DNA from: Rhizophagus clarus
Taxonomy: Eukaryota; Glomeromycota; Glomeromycetes; Glomerales; Glomeraceae
NCBI GenBank assembly: GCA_015698045.1
Contig: BLAL01000020.1
Location: forward strand, 496,001 to 560,000
Length of the DNA: 64,000 nt
Direction: 5' to 3'
Shown here piece after piece: positions 22,999 to 32,259 of the stretch (the first letter of the stretch is position 1; each line of letters begins with the position of its first letter). Made by a program: the position numbers and the translations under genes. Below the pieces are notes generated by a model. It did no database searches and was not told the origin of the DNA. It saw only the letters and a list, made by a program, of their open reading frames with translations.

Positions 22999-25305
22999 AT
23001 GAGTGCCACACCATCTTCTACCAGAAGAACTAGAAGTGCCACTAAGATGTCGTCCAAAACCTCAAAGACAGACAAACAAATCACTGAAGAAACGTATTCT
23101 CCCATTGATATAGACGTAATAACACATCAAAATAAAACAAAAAAAAATAGAGTCTCCGCCGATAATGATGCGGACGATGCTTTTTGGGAACAAACTAACA
23201 ACGGGGGAAACTCTGAAGTTCCCAACACAACTCAGGAACCGGCTAATTCCACCAAAAAATCTGACAACAATAAAGAATACCCCAACAAACTTCCTCCAGA
23301 ACCCACCCTCCAAGAAATTTCCAAAGAATTTTCGCAAAAAAACGCGAACTCACTTGACGCGTCAATTCACAACAGTCACATGACTGTTGATCAACCAACA
23401 CCAATCATCAACGAACAAAACACAGATAATACGAATAAGGAAATTAACCCCTTAACTAACCTCAAAAAGAAATTCGACCAACCTCCAATAGTGGAACAAC
23501 TTGACTTAAATACACCTAATGGGGGAAAAAGACTCAAGTACAGCTCCTTCGCCATCAAAGAACTTTTCGAAACAAAGAATTTCCAACAAATACAAAAAAA
23601 AATAAGAGAACGTTTTTCTACCATAAATGGATTCGAATGCATAGAACCAGAAGAAACTTACAACGACACTAAAATTGTCAAAATTAGTTTCAGCAATCAA
23701 TCCTCACGTGATGCTATAAACGGAGTCAAAAAAGGGAATGACCTGGTTATTTTCCACACCTACAACAAAGAAAATGTGGACAAATTAACTAAAGAATTCA
23801 GGAATAACAAAGCATCACACATTATAAGAGTGATGCACGTGCCTAAAATCTTCAAAGAATCTGACATAATCAAAATTTTCTCAGTTTACGGAGAAATAAA
23901 ATCAATCTCCAAAATGAAAACTACTAACACCTCAAGAAATAGACCCGCCAGAAACAAAAAAACATCATCCGCTCTATATGATACATACTTCATTGCATTT
24001 ACGGACGCACGATCCGCAAAAAAATTCTTTATTAACGACATATGGTCAATTCAGGTTGAAAAATTCTTATTAAGAATACTTCCAGTAGACCCCACAAATG
24101 AAGAGTACCAAAGAAGGACAGAATTCAGCTATAAAATTATGGGACTTCACATGGACACAACCTTTTACGACATAGAACAAATAATCAAAAAAATCAAAGG
24201 ACAGACATGTTATCTCCCACCGATCGAAATCAACTCGAAAAGGAAAACTAGGACAGCTTACATATATGTCAAACCAGAAGATTACCAACACAAAATCTGG
24301 AACGTCCCCGTAGGCAAAGATCGTAATATCTATATTACTCCCTCAAATCATAGCGTATGCTCAGTCTGTGGAGATCACAATCATAACGTATCCGCATGCA
24401 ATCGCTATGAATCATTGGAACCATACCTCCGCCCTAATAAAGAACAACGGGTGGAGTTAGACGATAACTCATCCTTCCTCCCCAATTACCTACGAAACAT
24501 CAGACCAAATAACCAACAAACACAAAAAGATTCGCCCATAAATAAAAATACCCAATCGAATCCTAATAATAACCAATACAGATCAAATAACACACAAGGT
24601 AATAGATACCAGAACAGAACCCGTAACAGCAGCACAAGATATAACCGCTCGAGATCCAGATCCAGAATCAACACCTCGTCTTTGGACTACTTCCCCCCAC
24701 GAGGCAGATCCACAAACAAGGTTATTACCAACAACAGTGATAACAACATGACTATCAACAAACAATATGAGAACCAAATTAACAACCTGAGAAAAGATAT
24801 CGATTTGCTTTCAAAAGAAATAAACACCTTAAAAGCAAACCAAGAACAACAAGAAAAAATCACGGAAGATCTCCGTCAACAAATACGAAATTTCACAGAA
24901 TCCCAAGAACAAATGGCGAAACAAATAACACTCACATCGGAAAACATTCAAGCAATCAACCGCACACAATCGATGATCCTAGAACAAATACAACTACTCC
25001 ATCGCCCAACAAATAACAATAGACAACACACCAGAAGAGCATCACCTCGTCCACATGTAAGATCCCCAGTACCATCAGAACTCTCAATTCCCGAACATTT
25101 TCTAACGGAAAGTGAACAACAAGGAGAAGACCCTTACGAGGACAGAGACGAAAATAGCTCATCAGAACAACTCCGATTTAATTCTCAATCCCGATCACCT
25201 TCTATAATCTATGATGACAACAACGGTAACTCCAACAATAACAATCGATCCAACAACTTCTCATTTTCCAGCATTTATCCAAGCAATTGGATGCAACGCT
25301 ATTGA
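22999..25305 (+). CDS. LINE ORF1 protein (RRM-like, CCHC knuckle, coiled coil), 768 aa
   Basis: The nucleic-acid-binding, gag-like protein that packages LINE RNA with ORF2p. Residues 1-170 are polar and disordered (Ser/Thr/Asn rich). About 265-355 resembles an RRM: IIRVMHVPKIFKESDIIKIF and YFIAFTDARSAKKFF fit its RNP-type strands. A second RRM-like segment follows (about 376-450: YKIMGLHMDTTFYDIEQII ... RTAYIYV). A CCHC zinc knuckle CSVCGDHNHNVSAC at 454-467 fits CX2CX4HX4C exactly. An Arg/Ser-rich basic stretch (about 545-560) follows, then a long heptad-rich coiled coil at about 590-670, which could trimerise as in L1 ORF1p. The tail is Asn/Ser rich. It is longer than many LINE ORF1 proteins (often 300-500 aa). 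It is intact and lies in the same frame as ORF2, separated by a TGA and by in-frame TAA TAA. Confidence 0.88.
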   Translation: MSATPSSTRRTRSATKMSSKTSKTDKQITEETYSPIDIDVITHQNKTKKNRVSADNDADDAFWEQTNNGGNSEVPNTTQEPANSTKKSDNNKEYPNKLPPEPTLQEISKEFSQKNANSLDASIHNSHMTVDQPTPIINEQNTDNTNKEINPLTNLKKKFDQPPIVEQLDLNTPNGGKRLKYSSFAIKELFETKNFQQIQKKIRERFSTINGFECIEPEETYNDTKIVKISFSNQSSRDAINGVKKGNDLVIFHTYNKENVDKLTKEFRNNKASHIIRVMHVPKIFKESDIIKIFSVYGEIKSISKMKTTNTSRNRPARNKKTSSALYDTYFIAFTDARSAKKFFINDIWSIQVEKFLLRILPVDPTNEEYQRRTEFSYKIMGLHMDTTFYDIEQIIKKIKGQTCYLPPIEINSKRKTRTAYIYVKPEDYQHKIWNVPVGKDRNIYITPSNHSVCSVCGDHNHNVSACNRYESLEPYLRPNKEQRVELDDNSSFLPNYLRNIRPNNQQTQKDSPINKNTQSNPNNNQYRSNNTQGNRYQNRTRNSSTRYNRSRSRSRINTSSLDYFPPRGRSTNKVITNNSDNNMTINKQYENQINNLRKDIDLLSKEINTLKANQEQQEKITEDLRQQIRNFTESQEQMAKQITLTSENIQAINRTQSMILEQIQLLHRPTNNNRQHTRRASPRPHVRSPVPSELSIPEHFLTESEQQGEDPYEDRDENSSSEQLRFNSQSRSPSIIYDDNNGNSNNNNRSNNFSFSSIYPSNWMQRY

Positions 25306-25395
25306 GAACTGACACCGATTTATTAATAACCCCAAAAACGTCACAACCCAACAAAAATTTTAAACACACACTACAGCAATTATAAAATTTCATTA

Positions 25396-28300
25396 ATGAT
25401 AGTACAACAAAAAAGAAAACACACTGGTTACGATAATAACGAGAATACACCAAAAAATAAAAATACCAAAAAAATTAAAAACTTATCATCAAACATCCAA
25501 AATAATAACAACAACACCCTAAATAACTATCACCATCAAAATAATACTAACATAAACTTCCAGAATCGAACAATCAACAACAACGATGACCTGGATATAC
25601 TCAACGCAATTAACGACTTACCACCTGGTTCATACCCTACATACAACCCTAACAATCAATACAACAATTACGATAAAGATTACATAAAAATAGGGACACT
25701 GAACATACAAAGTGGTTTTAACAACAAAAAGACCGACATCCTGGAATATTTTGTCACTAACAATTACGACATCCTAGCCATCCAAGAAATGCACATAACT
25801 AATCCTCATTTATTCACTAACATGGAAAAAATTAGCATTACTAACAATGAGGAAAATATCAACCTGTATATCTACAAAGACACGAATGGAAACACTGTCA
25901 CGGACTCACATAGCGGCGTCTGCATAATCATGAAGGAGGAATTACAAAAAAGAGTTTCCACCGTCAATACCCACAAAGGCAGAGTTTTAGCAATAGAACT
26001 CCACTTCAAAAAAATACACCTACTAATCATTAACATTTACATCCCGGCTAACAATCAGAAAAAAGAACAAATAGAAACATGCTACAAACAAATTGAAACA
26101 TTAACCAACTCTCATTTATCAAAACCCAACGCACACATAATCTTATTAGGCGACTTCAACGTACAACCATGTAAACAAGACAGAAAGAACAACACATGGA
26201 AAGCCCGCATTTATAGCATACTAAAAAAGGCATCGATGGTGAACGCGATAAAACAACATCACGATAGATATCTTCCCACGCACGCTCCTGCAGCCACTAA
26301 AGAATTCACATCGGCAATTGACCATATATACACTACACAAAATTTAATAGACCACAGTTATTACGCTTCAACGGCTACCATCGACCCACATTTACATTTT
26401 ACTACTGATCATAAATGCGTCTTTCTAATTATCCACTACAATTACATATTCAAAAATCCCAATTACCAAAAACAAAATATATATAAAAACAAGAACACCA
26501 CGCGGAGAAATATTTACAATTATCACAAAATGAATGACGATTTATGGCTACAGTACACAGAAGGAACAAAAAACTACCTGGCTTTCCACCGCCTAGAATA
26601 CGCGGATGTCGTACTGAACTCAGCACATGCATCATTTATTCAAGCCATCGAAACTAAGTGGACCATTTTAAAAAAATCCATCTTAGCCGCGAAAGCTCAA
26701 CACATACCAATGTACAATCTTAAAGCAACCAACAGAAACAATACACCATTACCGATCAGACAGAAAGAAAATATGATCCTTCAAATACACCACGCTCTCC
26801 TCAATTTTAGTATTAAGAAAATTTTTCATCGAATGGCCATGGATAACGATCAAAGCCAGAACATCACTATAGATAATATTCCTCTGGAAAAATGGCAAGC
26901 CTATTGGAATATATGGCCGCTAATAAGGAAAACGTTATACAAGGCCAATAATCTTTTCGACACAATAATTTTTAATCATTTACCCCTTTCTATAACACAA
27001 TCGAATTATGCTCAAACGAAACGAAGCATCAAACAAGGCCTATTGATGGCCAAAGAAGTTAAACAAGCCGAGATCGCAAAACACGATATTACTAATATTA
27101 ACTTCCATATTTTAAATCGAAATAATAACTTAGAAAATAATCAACGGAAGATGATCAACTCTTTATTGGATCGAAAACCACGTCACATTCGGTTAGATCG
27201 TCTCCTCGTACCAGCATCCGATGACCCTAACGAGATAACACTTACAAGAAATCCTAAACTCATCGAACAACATTCAATTCAACATTTTCAATTATTAGGA
27301 TCTCCTAGCAAAGAGGAATTAACACAATCAATCAAACCCTACTCAATGTTAGAGGATATTCCAGAAGAATTTCGCGCCTTTTATGCCCCTATTCAAACCA
27401 TCGACCAGACACAATATGATTGCGTCCTGGAAGAGATTACCAACGACGAAATTCTCTCTACCTTCAAATTGTTACTGAATCACAAAGCACCAGGCATTTC
27501 TGGCATCACCTATGAAGACCTCAAACACGTACATCCCAACATTATACAATATACCACTGACCTCTTTAATCTCTGCTTACGGACCAGCTCCATACCAAGA
27601 GACTGGAAGAAAGCGTTACTCTTTCCTATCCCTAAACCAAAAGAATGGGGCAGTGATATTAACAACACTAGACCAATCATACTATTAGAAACGTTTCGAA
27701 AATGTTTTGTCAAGATCCTAACCACTAGATTACATGCAATCCTATCACAACGACACTTCCTTCAACCTAATAATCGCGCTGGTCTACTAGGGGAATCTAC
27801 ATATCAGCCATTACAACATTTACACCACGCTATAGAAATGGCCAAGAAATATAAGAAGGAAATCTGGATTGGCGTCCAAGACCTTTCGAAGGCCTACGAT
27901 CGCATAAACATTTCCCTCTTACGTCTGGCCATGGCTCGCCTACGAATTCCCCAACCCATAACTGAATTAATCTTACAACTGTTTACAGATCGGACTAATC
28001 GCATTATCCTTCATAACGACAGTATTTCGGATCCTTATCAAGTAATACAGGGTATAGACCAAGGAGAGGTTGTGAGCCCCCTCCTATGGATCATATACTA
28101 CGACCCACTGTTCGTGAGGATTAATTCCTTACGAGAATTGGCATTTACTGTGGAACTGCAACAAATCAAAAACATATGGAACCCAGCTGCCGACCAAAAA
28201 GTTTCCTATTCAACGACCGTCCAGAGTTATCTGGACGACACCACATGGGTCGCACCCTCACTTACCCATATGAAAACGCTCCTAGAAATCTCCAATGAAT

Positions 28301-31300
28301 TCTACGAACTAGCCAACATACAAATTAATAAGGATAAATATAGACTACTCACCAACAACAAATTGTATGTAGGCAAAGAAATTGAGCTCATACTAGGAAC
28401 AGAACTTACAAAGGTCAAAATTAACAAAAAGAAAGAAGGAGTCCGTATCTTAGGAGTCTACATAGATGCGTTTAATTCACCATCTCCTACGCTTAAAAAA
28501 TTACGCCAAACGGTGGTACTCTTCGCTAATACCCTGAGGAGAAAGAAGTTAACGCATAATCACGTTATTTACATTACTAATAAAGTGCTTATGCCTATCC
28601 TAGAGTATAGAAATCAATTTCAAGTTTTTTCGATAGAACAATGCAACTTCATTATGGCACCTATTAAAAAACTCTTCAAACAATCATTACACCTTCCGAG
28701 ATCTACTCCAGACGCATTAATTCATCATTATTTATTACCTTCGATTAACAATTTTTTCTATAATCAGATGTATTCGCACATAGCTATGACACAATTATTA
28801 TTCAATACACCTTTATTAAACCCCATAGCTATGACTCAAATGTTGACGACACAATATGAATTTTGGTTGCCACATTTTCCGACGCATAACGATCTCACAA
28901 AATTAGAATCGACAAAACTGGCGACCACCTTTCTTTCTAAGTTACTAATTTACTTTAACAATTTTAATATTGTTTTTACCCCCGTTTACGATACTACAAT
29001 AACGGGAGGACGTACCCCTATATTGTTCCACATTCCTAACATTACCAAGTCAGATGTTTCGAGCTTACAAAATAAACGCCTAATCTTTTTGGACCAGATC
29101 ATTTCCAACGATAGCTCATTCCTCTTAACCTTTCCGGAAATGAAACTAATGGCACAAAAAAATTGGAAAGGAACCCCCCCAAATTGGTTAAAGAAAATGG
29201 AAAACACGGAAATCTGGACCACAACAAACCGACGGTTGATTAACCCTCCAAAAGAATTACCGATACAGAATTTCCTTATTCAAACACCCAACATATTACC
29301 AAACCAAGAGAACCAATTACGCAACCAATGGTATATCTTTTGGGACCCAAAAAGCAACACTTCAATTTACGGTAAAGGCATAACTCAAATTAATCATAAA
29401 AACACACCGAGCATGACGCAGTTACAACACTACGTGCAGAGTTACTTGGAAGATGATGCCTTGTTCGATTCTAGGACTTCTCCTTTACAACACGACGCGA
29501 TTACTTCACGGAAGAAAACTACGCTCCTAAAATCATGCAAAGGATGTGCGCTTCACACTTATAATGTGGACCGACCGCTTATTTGCACAATGTACACAGT
29601 GACCACTTCACTTTGTAAATTCAAACTATATAACCAGAATATCATGAAACGCAGATTCCCTAACGTTAAAAAACTTTGGAAATTCCCTACCAAACATCAC
29701 ATCACCCTTCATAATATGGCTTATAACTCGTTTCTTAAATTAAATAGATCTTCTTTTTCACATTTTAATCCTAATCCTAACTTTATAATTAATGACTTGG
29801 TGCATAATCAAGAATTTTCCCTTCAGGAATTAGCAATGAATTGCAATTTAGATAAAAATCATTTTTATTTTTTGTATAATATTTTTAAAGGTAATCAACA
29901 TAGTTTAGATACGCTCTATTTGCTAATTATTAAATTTTTATTTCGAGATAGACTTATATTCTACACAGATGGCTCCCTTTCGATGGATGGAACTAACAAA
30001 TCTATTATGGGCGCTGCTTGGGTGGAAGTCTCTTCATCAGGGATTGATACTTTTCAATGTTCAACAGCGCATCTACCGTCCTCAACTAAAGCCGAAGTAT
30101 TAGCAATTCTTACCGCCATTATCGCATCTCCAACCCACTGTCACGTGACTATTCACACAGACTCAAAAAACGCGATAGATAGCTTTAACAAAACGGGTCG
30201 CACTAATCTTTCGCAAAGAAGAATCATGAAACTGAATAATTTCAGCCTATGGATATTAATACATCGCCTCATTAAGACGAAATCCCTTCGCGTGGATATG
30301 TTTAAAGTGAAGGCGCATTCTGGACACCTACATAACGACCAAGCTGATCGTCTCGCTAAAGACGCCTGTAGCAACTCACCTATCTTCCTAGCTACCTCGC
30401 ACTATTCTCAGGCTCCGGTCATGGTCCCTACCCTGGCAAATTACGGTCCTATAGATAAAAATATAAGAAAATATTTTCGACATATCACTAACCTCCATAC
30501 GTTTGAGAAGCTACTACGAACGAAAGCGTTATCACATCTCTTTGGACCTTCTCTTGACCAAGTGGACCAAATTAATTGGGAGCTTACTAAAGATTGGATT
30601 GCTCAATCCTGTGATGGATCTGTCTGCTCAGCTGCTAATGACCGACACACAGGTTTCAAAATCAAGAATCTAGGACATATTTTACCTACAGTTGACATAC
30701 AACGACTATATTACCCGAAACTTTACCTTGACACAACATCCAACTGTATTTTGTGCAATTCTACAACAGCTTCGAACACTCATTGGGGACTATGCCACCA
30801 ACACCAAATGGATAGACTAGCCGATTACAAAGACTGCTTATCGGTTTTAATCAGGGCTCTCGAGCATCACAAAGAGATTGCCACTGCTCCGTCTGCAGAT
30901 ATTGCAGTCTCCAGCTCCCCACTCAGTTGCTTCGATTTAGAACATAATTCTTCTTTTTATATTCTTTTACACAATGCAGTACCCACTTCTTTATCGGACT
31001 TAATCGCACGATTTATTAGGTCCAGAAAAGTGAAAAGTCTTGTCACGAACACCTTTCTATCAGCCTTCATGGATACTATCATCAGAAAATATTGGCGTAA
31101 ATATGCCCTTGCTTATAAACAATGGGAAAAATCTTTACATATTACGAAACGTGATAAACAACTTTATCGTAAACGACGGCATCAAGATAACGAACCTAAT
31201 AACACCCCGGAGCCTAGTTTATCGCGTCCCTCCTTACTTCCGGGCACACGTAGAAGAGACGATATACGCCGCTTGGTTTATGCGGTAGGATCGAATTACC

Positions 31301-31410
31301 TCCACTCAGGCTCCCTATTAGATTACTTTGTTAGTTTCACTCCTGACATGCGCGAGCCGCTGTCTTTTGATATCAATGGGTGGTATAGGGAAATGGATAG
31401 ATCTGGTTAG
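25396..31410 (+). CDS. LINE ORF2 polyprotein: AP endonuclease, reverse transcriptase, RNase H, 2004 aa
   Basis: The enzyme for target-primed reverse transcription. The endonuclease spans about 97-350 with N103 (TLNIQSG), E131 (IQEMH), D253/N255 (LGDFN) and D338/H339 (TTDHK). The RT spans about 690-1090: NNTRPIILLETFRK, motif A VQDLSKAYD (catalytic D829), GIDQGEVVSPLLW and YLDD at 945-948. The RNase H spans about 1518-1660 with the full D-E-D-D set: D1525 (FYTDGS), E1567 (KAEVLAI), D1589 (HTDSKNA), D1651 (QADRLAK). A Cys/His motif near 1785-1800 (CILC...HWGLCH) could bind zinc. About 560 residues separate the RT palm from RNase H, an unusually long linker. The ATG at 25396 is the first in a frame opened by TAA TAA at 25324-25329, 90 bp after ORF1, so translation probably needs reinitiation. 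No stop or frameshift is seen. Related dead copies in this window confirm conservation of the RT, RNase H and C-terminal parts. Confidence 0.95.
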   Translation: MIVQQKRKHTGYDNNENTPKNKNTKKIKNLSSNIQNNNNNTLNNYHHQNNTNINFQNRTINNNDDLDILNAINDLPPGSYPTYNPNNQYNNYDKDYIKIGTLNIQSGFNNKKTDILEYFVTNNYDILAIQEMHITNPHLFTNMEKISITNNEENINLYIYKDTNGNTVTDSHSGVCIIMKEELQKRVSTVNTHKGRVLAIELHFKKIHLLIINIYIPANNQKKEQIETCYKQIETLTNSHLSKPNAHIILLGDFNVQPCKQDRKNNTWKARIYSILKKASMVNAIKQHHDRYLPTHAPAATKEFTSAIDHIYTTQNLIDHSYYASTATIDPHLHFTTDHKCVFLIIHYNYIFKNPNYQKQNIYKNKNTTRRNIYNYHKMNDDLWLQYTEGTKNYLAFHRLEYADVVLNSAHASFIQAIETKWTILKKSILAAKAQHIPMYNLKATNRNNTPLPIRQKENMILQIHHALLNFSIKKIFHRMAMDNDQSQNITIDNIPLEKWQAYWNIWPLIRKTLYKANNLFDTIIFNHLPLSITQSNYAQTKRSIKQGLLMAKEVKQAEIAKHDITNINFHILNRNNNLENNQRKMINSLLDRKPRHIRLDRLLVPASDDPNEITLTRNPKLIEQHSIQHFQLLGSPSKEELTQSIKPYSMLEDIPEEFRAFYAPIQTIDQTQYDCVLEEITNDEILSTFKLLLNHKAPGISGITYEDLKHVHPNIIQYTTDLFNLCLRTSSIPRDWKKALLFPIPKPKEWGSDINNTRPIILLETFRKCFVKILTTRLHAILSQRHFLQPNNRAGLLGESTYQPLQHLHHAIEMAKKYKKEIWIGVQDLSKAYDRINISLLRLAMARLRIPQPITELILQLFTDRTNRIILHNDSISDPYQVIQGIDQGEVVSPLLWIIYYDPLFVRINSLRELAFTVELQQIKNIWNPAADQKVSYSTTVQSYLDDTTWVAPSLTHMKTLLEISNEFYELANIQINKDKYRLLTNNKLYVGKEIELILGTELTKVKINKKKEGVRILGVYIDAFNSPSPTLKKLRQTVVLFANTLRRKKLTHNHVIYITNKVLMPILEYRNQFQVFSIEQCNFIMAPIKKLFKQSLHLPRSTPDALIHHYLLPSINNFFYNQMYSHIAMTQLLFNTPLLNPIAMTQMLTTQYEFWLPHFPTHNDLTKLESTKLATTFLSKLLIYFNNFNIVFTPVYDTTITGGRTPILFHIPNITKSDVSSLQNKRLIFLDQIISNDSSFLLTFPEMKLMAQKNWKGTPPNWLKKMENTEIWTTTNRRLINPPKELPIQNFLIQTPNILPNQENQLRNQWYIFWDPKSNTSIYGKGITQINHKNTPSMTQLQHYVQSYLEDDALFDSRTSPLQHDAITSRKKTTLLKSCKGCALHTYNVDRPLICTMYTVTTSLCKFKLYNQNIMKRRFPNVKKLWKFPTKHHITLHNMAYNSFLKLNRSSFSHFNPNPNFIINDLVHNQEFSLQELAMNCNLDKNHFYFLYNIFKGNQHSLDTLYLLIIKFLFRDRLIFYTDGSLSMDGTNKSIMGAAWVEVSSSGIDTFQCSTAHLPSSTKAEVLAILTAIIASPTHCHVTIHTDSKNAIDSFNKTGRTNLSQRRIMKLNNFSLWILIHRLIKTKSLRVDMFKVKAHSGHLHNDQADRLAKDACSNSPIFLATSHYSQAPVMVPTLANYGPIDKNIRKYFRHITNLHTFEKLLRTKALSHLFGPSLDQVDQINWELTKDWIAQSCDGSVCSAANDRHTGFKIKNLGHILPTVDIQRLYYPKLYLDTTSNCILCNSTTASNTHWGLCHQHQMDRLADYKDCLSVLIRALEHHKEIATAPSADIAVSSSPLSCFDLEHNSSFYILLHNAVPTSLSDLIARFIRSRKVKSLVTNTFLSAFMDTIIRKYWRKYALAYKQWEKSLHITKRDKQLYRKRRHQDNEPNNTPEPSLSRPSLLPGTRRRDDIRRLVYAVGSNYLHSGSLLDYFVSFTPDMREPLSFDINGWYREMDRSG

Positions 31411-31582
31411 CTCATGACTGTCCGGACAATATGTGTCCCGGTCGGGGAACATCCTGGTGGTGTTTGTTAGTATAGATTAGTTTATAGTTGTCTATTAAAT
31501 TAGATTTCTTTTTTTACTTGTATTCTTTACTAAACTTCCAGATCGATAACAATTAATAAATAAAAATAAATAAATAAATAAA
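31411..31582 (+). other. LINE 3' UTR and AAAT-type tail
   Basis: It begins with a potential hairpin around TGTCCGGACA and GTCCCGGTCGGGGAAC, then T-rich sequence, then GATCGATAACAATTAATAAATAAA and further AAAT units up to the right target-site duplication. Relatives of the last segment end the truncated insert at 46924-47020 and the old copy near 56860-56890. The short tandem tail, in place of plain poly-A, is therefore a family trait. Confidence 0.85.
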
Positions 31583-31600
31583 CAATAATTATTATCGAAA
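31583..31600 (+). repeat. LINE target-site duplication, right copy
   Basis: Exact copy of 22789-22806 (CAATAATTATTATCGAAA), directly after the AAAT-type tail. Beyond it the sequence continues AATTTCTAAC, the presumed original downstream flank. Confidence 0.9.
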
Positions 31601-32225
31601 AATTTCTAACATTTATGTACTAAAAATAGCGATAATCATTGAAATCTATGAAGAATATTAAAAACATTAAAATATTGAAATTTAGAAATAGATATTAGTT
31701 ATAGGATAATTGCAATATTATTAACAATTTCTTTTTTATAAAAGTAATTTCGTGTATGTACGCTCCAACTTTAACTCACTTGTTTTTAAAAGTTTAAACA
31801 TATGTCAGTGTCATGGGACTTCATAATATTTTTTAAAACTAGAGGGAATGAGGTGCCTAAACTTATTAAAAACAAGACAAAACAAAAAAATAAAAATGTA
31901 AGTTATTATCATAATCAAGTAATATTTGTATTAATTTAGTTTTTCGTATCTGTTCTGTTTCTTTAAATTGTTGGGATTCTTATATTTTCAGTAAATGATT
32001 TTTTGATTTTGTATGATTACTCCAATGTTGAAGTATTCATATGTGTATATATATGTATGAAATTTGTTTTCGATAATCGAGTAAAATATTAAAAAAGCGT
32101 CCGATTGGAAAGGTGATCAAGGGTAAATGAAGGAAGGAAAAGAAGGAATAGAGTAAAGGGAAGGTAATTAGGGTAAGTTCATTAAGGTATTGGGCAATGA
32201 TTTCTATCAGCAGTGTTGTGGTCGA
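31601..32225. other. AT-rich spacer between LINE and Foldback-like element
   Basis: No gene is recognised. A purine-rich stretch (about 32105-32175, many AAGG and GGAA) precedes the inverted-repeat element. Confidence 0.35.
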
Positions 32226-32234
32226 AATTTTATT

Positions 32235-32256
32235 CGATCACAAAATTTTGTGATCG
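32235..32256. repeat. 22-bp perfect palindrome at the left border of the Foldback-like element
   Basis: The sequence reads identically on both strands, centred on AAAATTTT and flanked by GATCAC and GTGATC. It sits just outside the terminal repeat that starts at about 32265. Confidence 0.8.
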
Positions 32257-32259
32257 GTT

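Larger units (their letters stand above)
22807..31582 (+). mobile_element. full-length non-LTR retrotransposon (APE/RT/RNase H LINE)
   Basis: An 8776-bp element flanked by an exact 18-bp target-site duplication. Order: 192-bp 5' leader, ORF1 (22999-25305), 90-bp spacer, ORF2 (25396-31410), about 130-bp 3' UTR, and a tail of AAAT-type repeats ending in AATAAATAAATAAATAAA. Both ORFs are uninterrupted and all catalytic motifs are present. With the undamaged duplication this points to a young, possibly active copy. The sense strand is strongly A-rich and T-poor compared with host genes, as in other LINEs. RNase H and the two-ORF layout fit the I/Tad/R1-like part of the LINE tree; I cannot place the clade without a phylogeny. 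The 3' UTR begins with a palindrome TGTCCGGACA (31419-31428). Confidence 0.93.
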
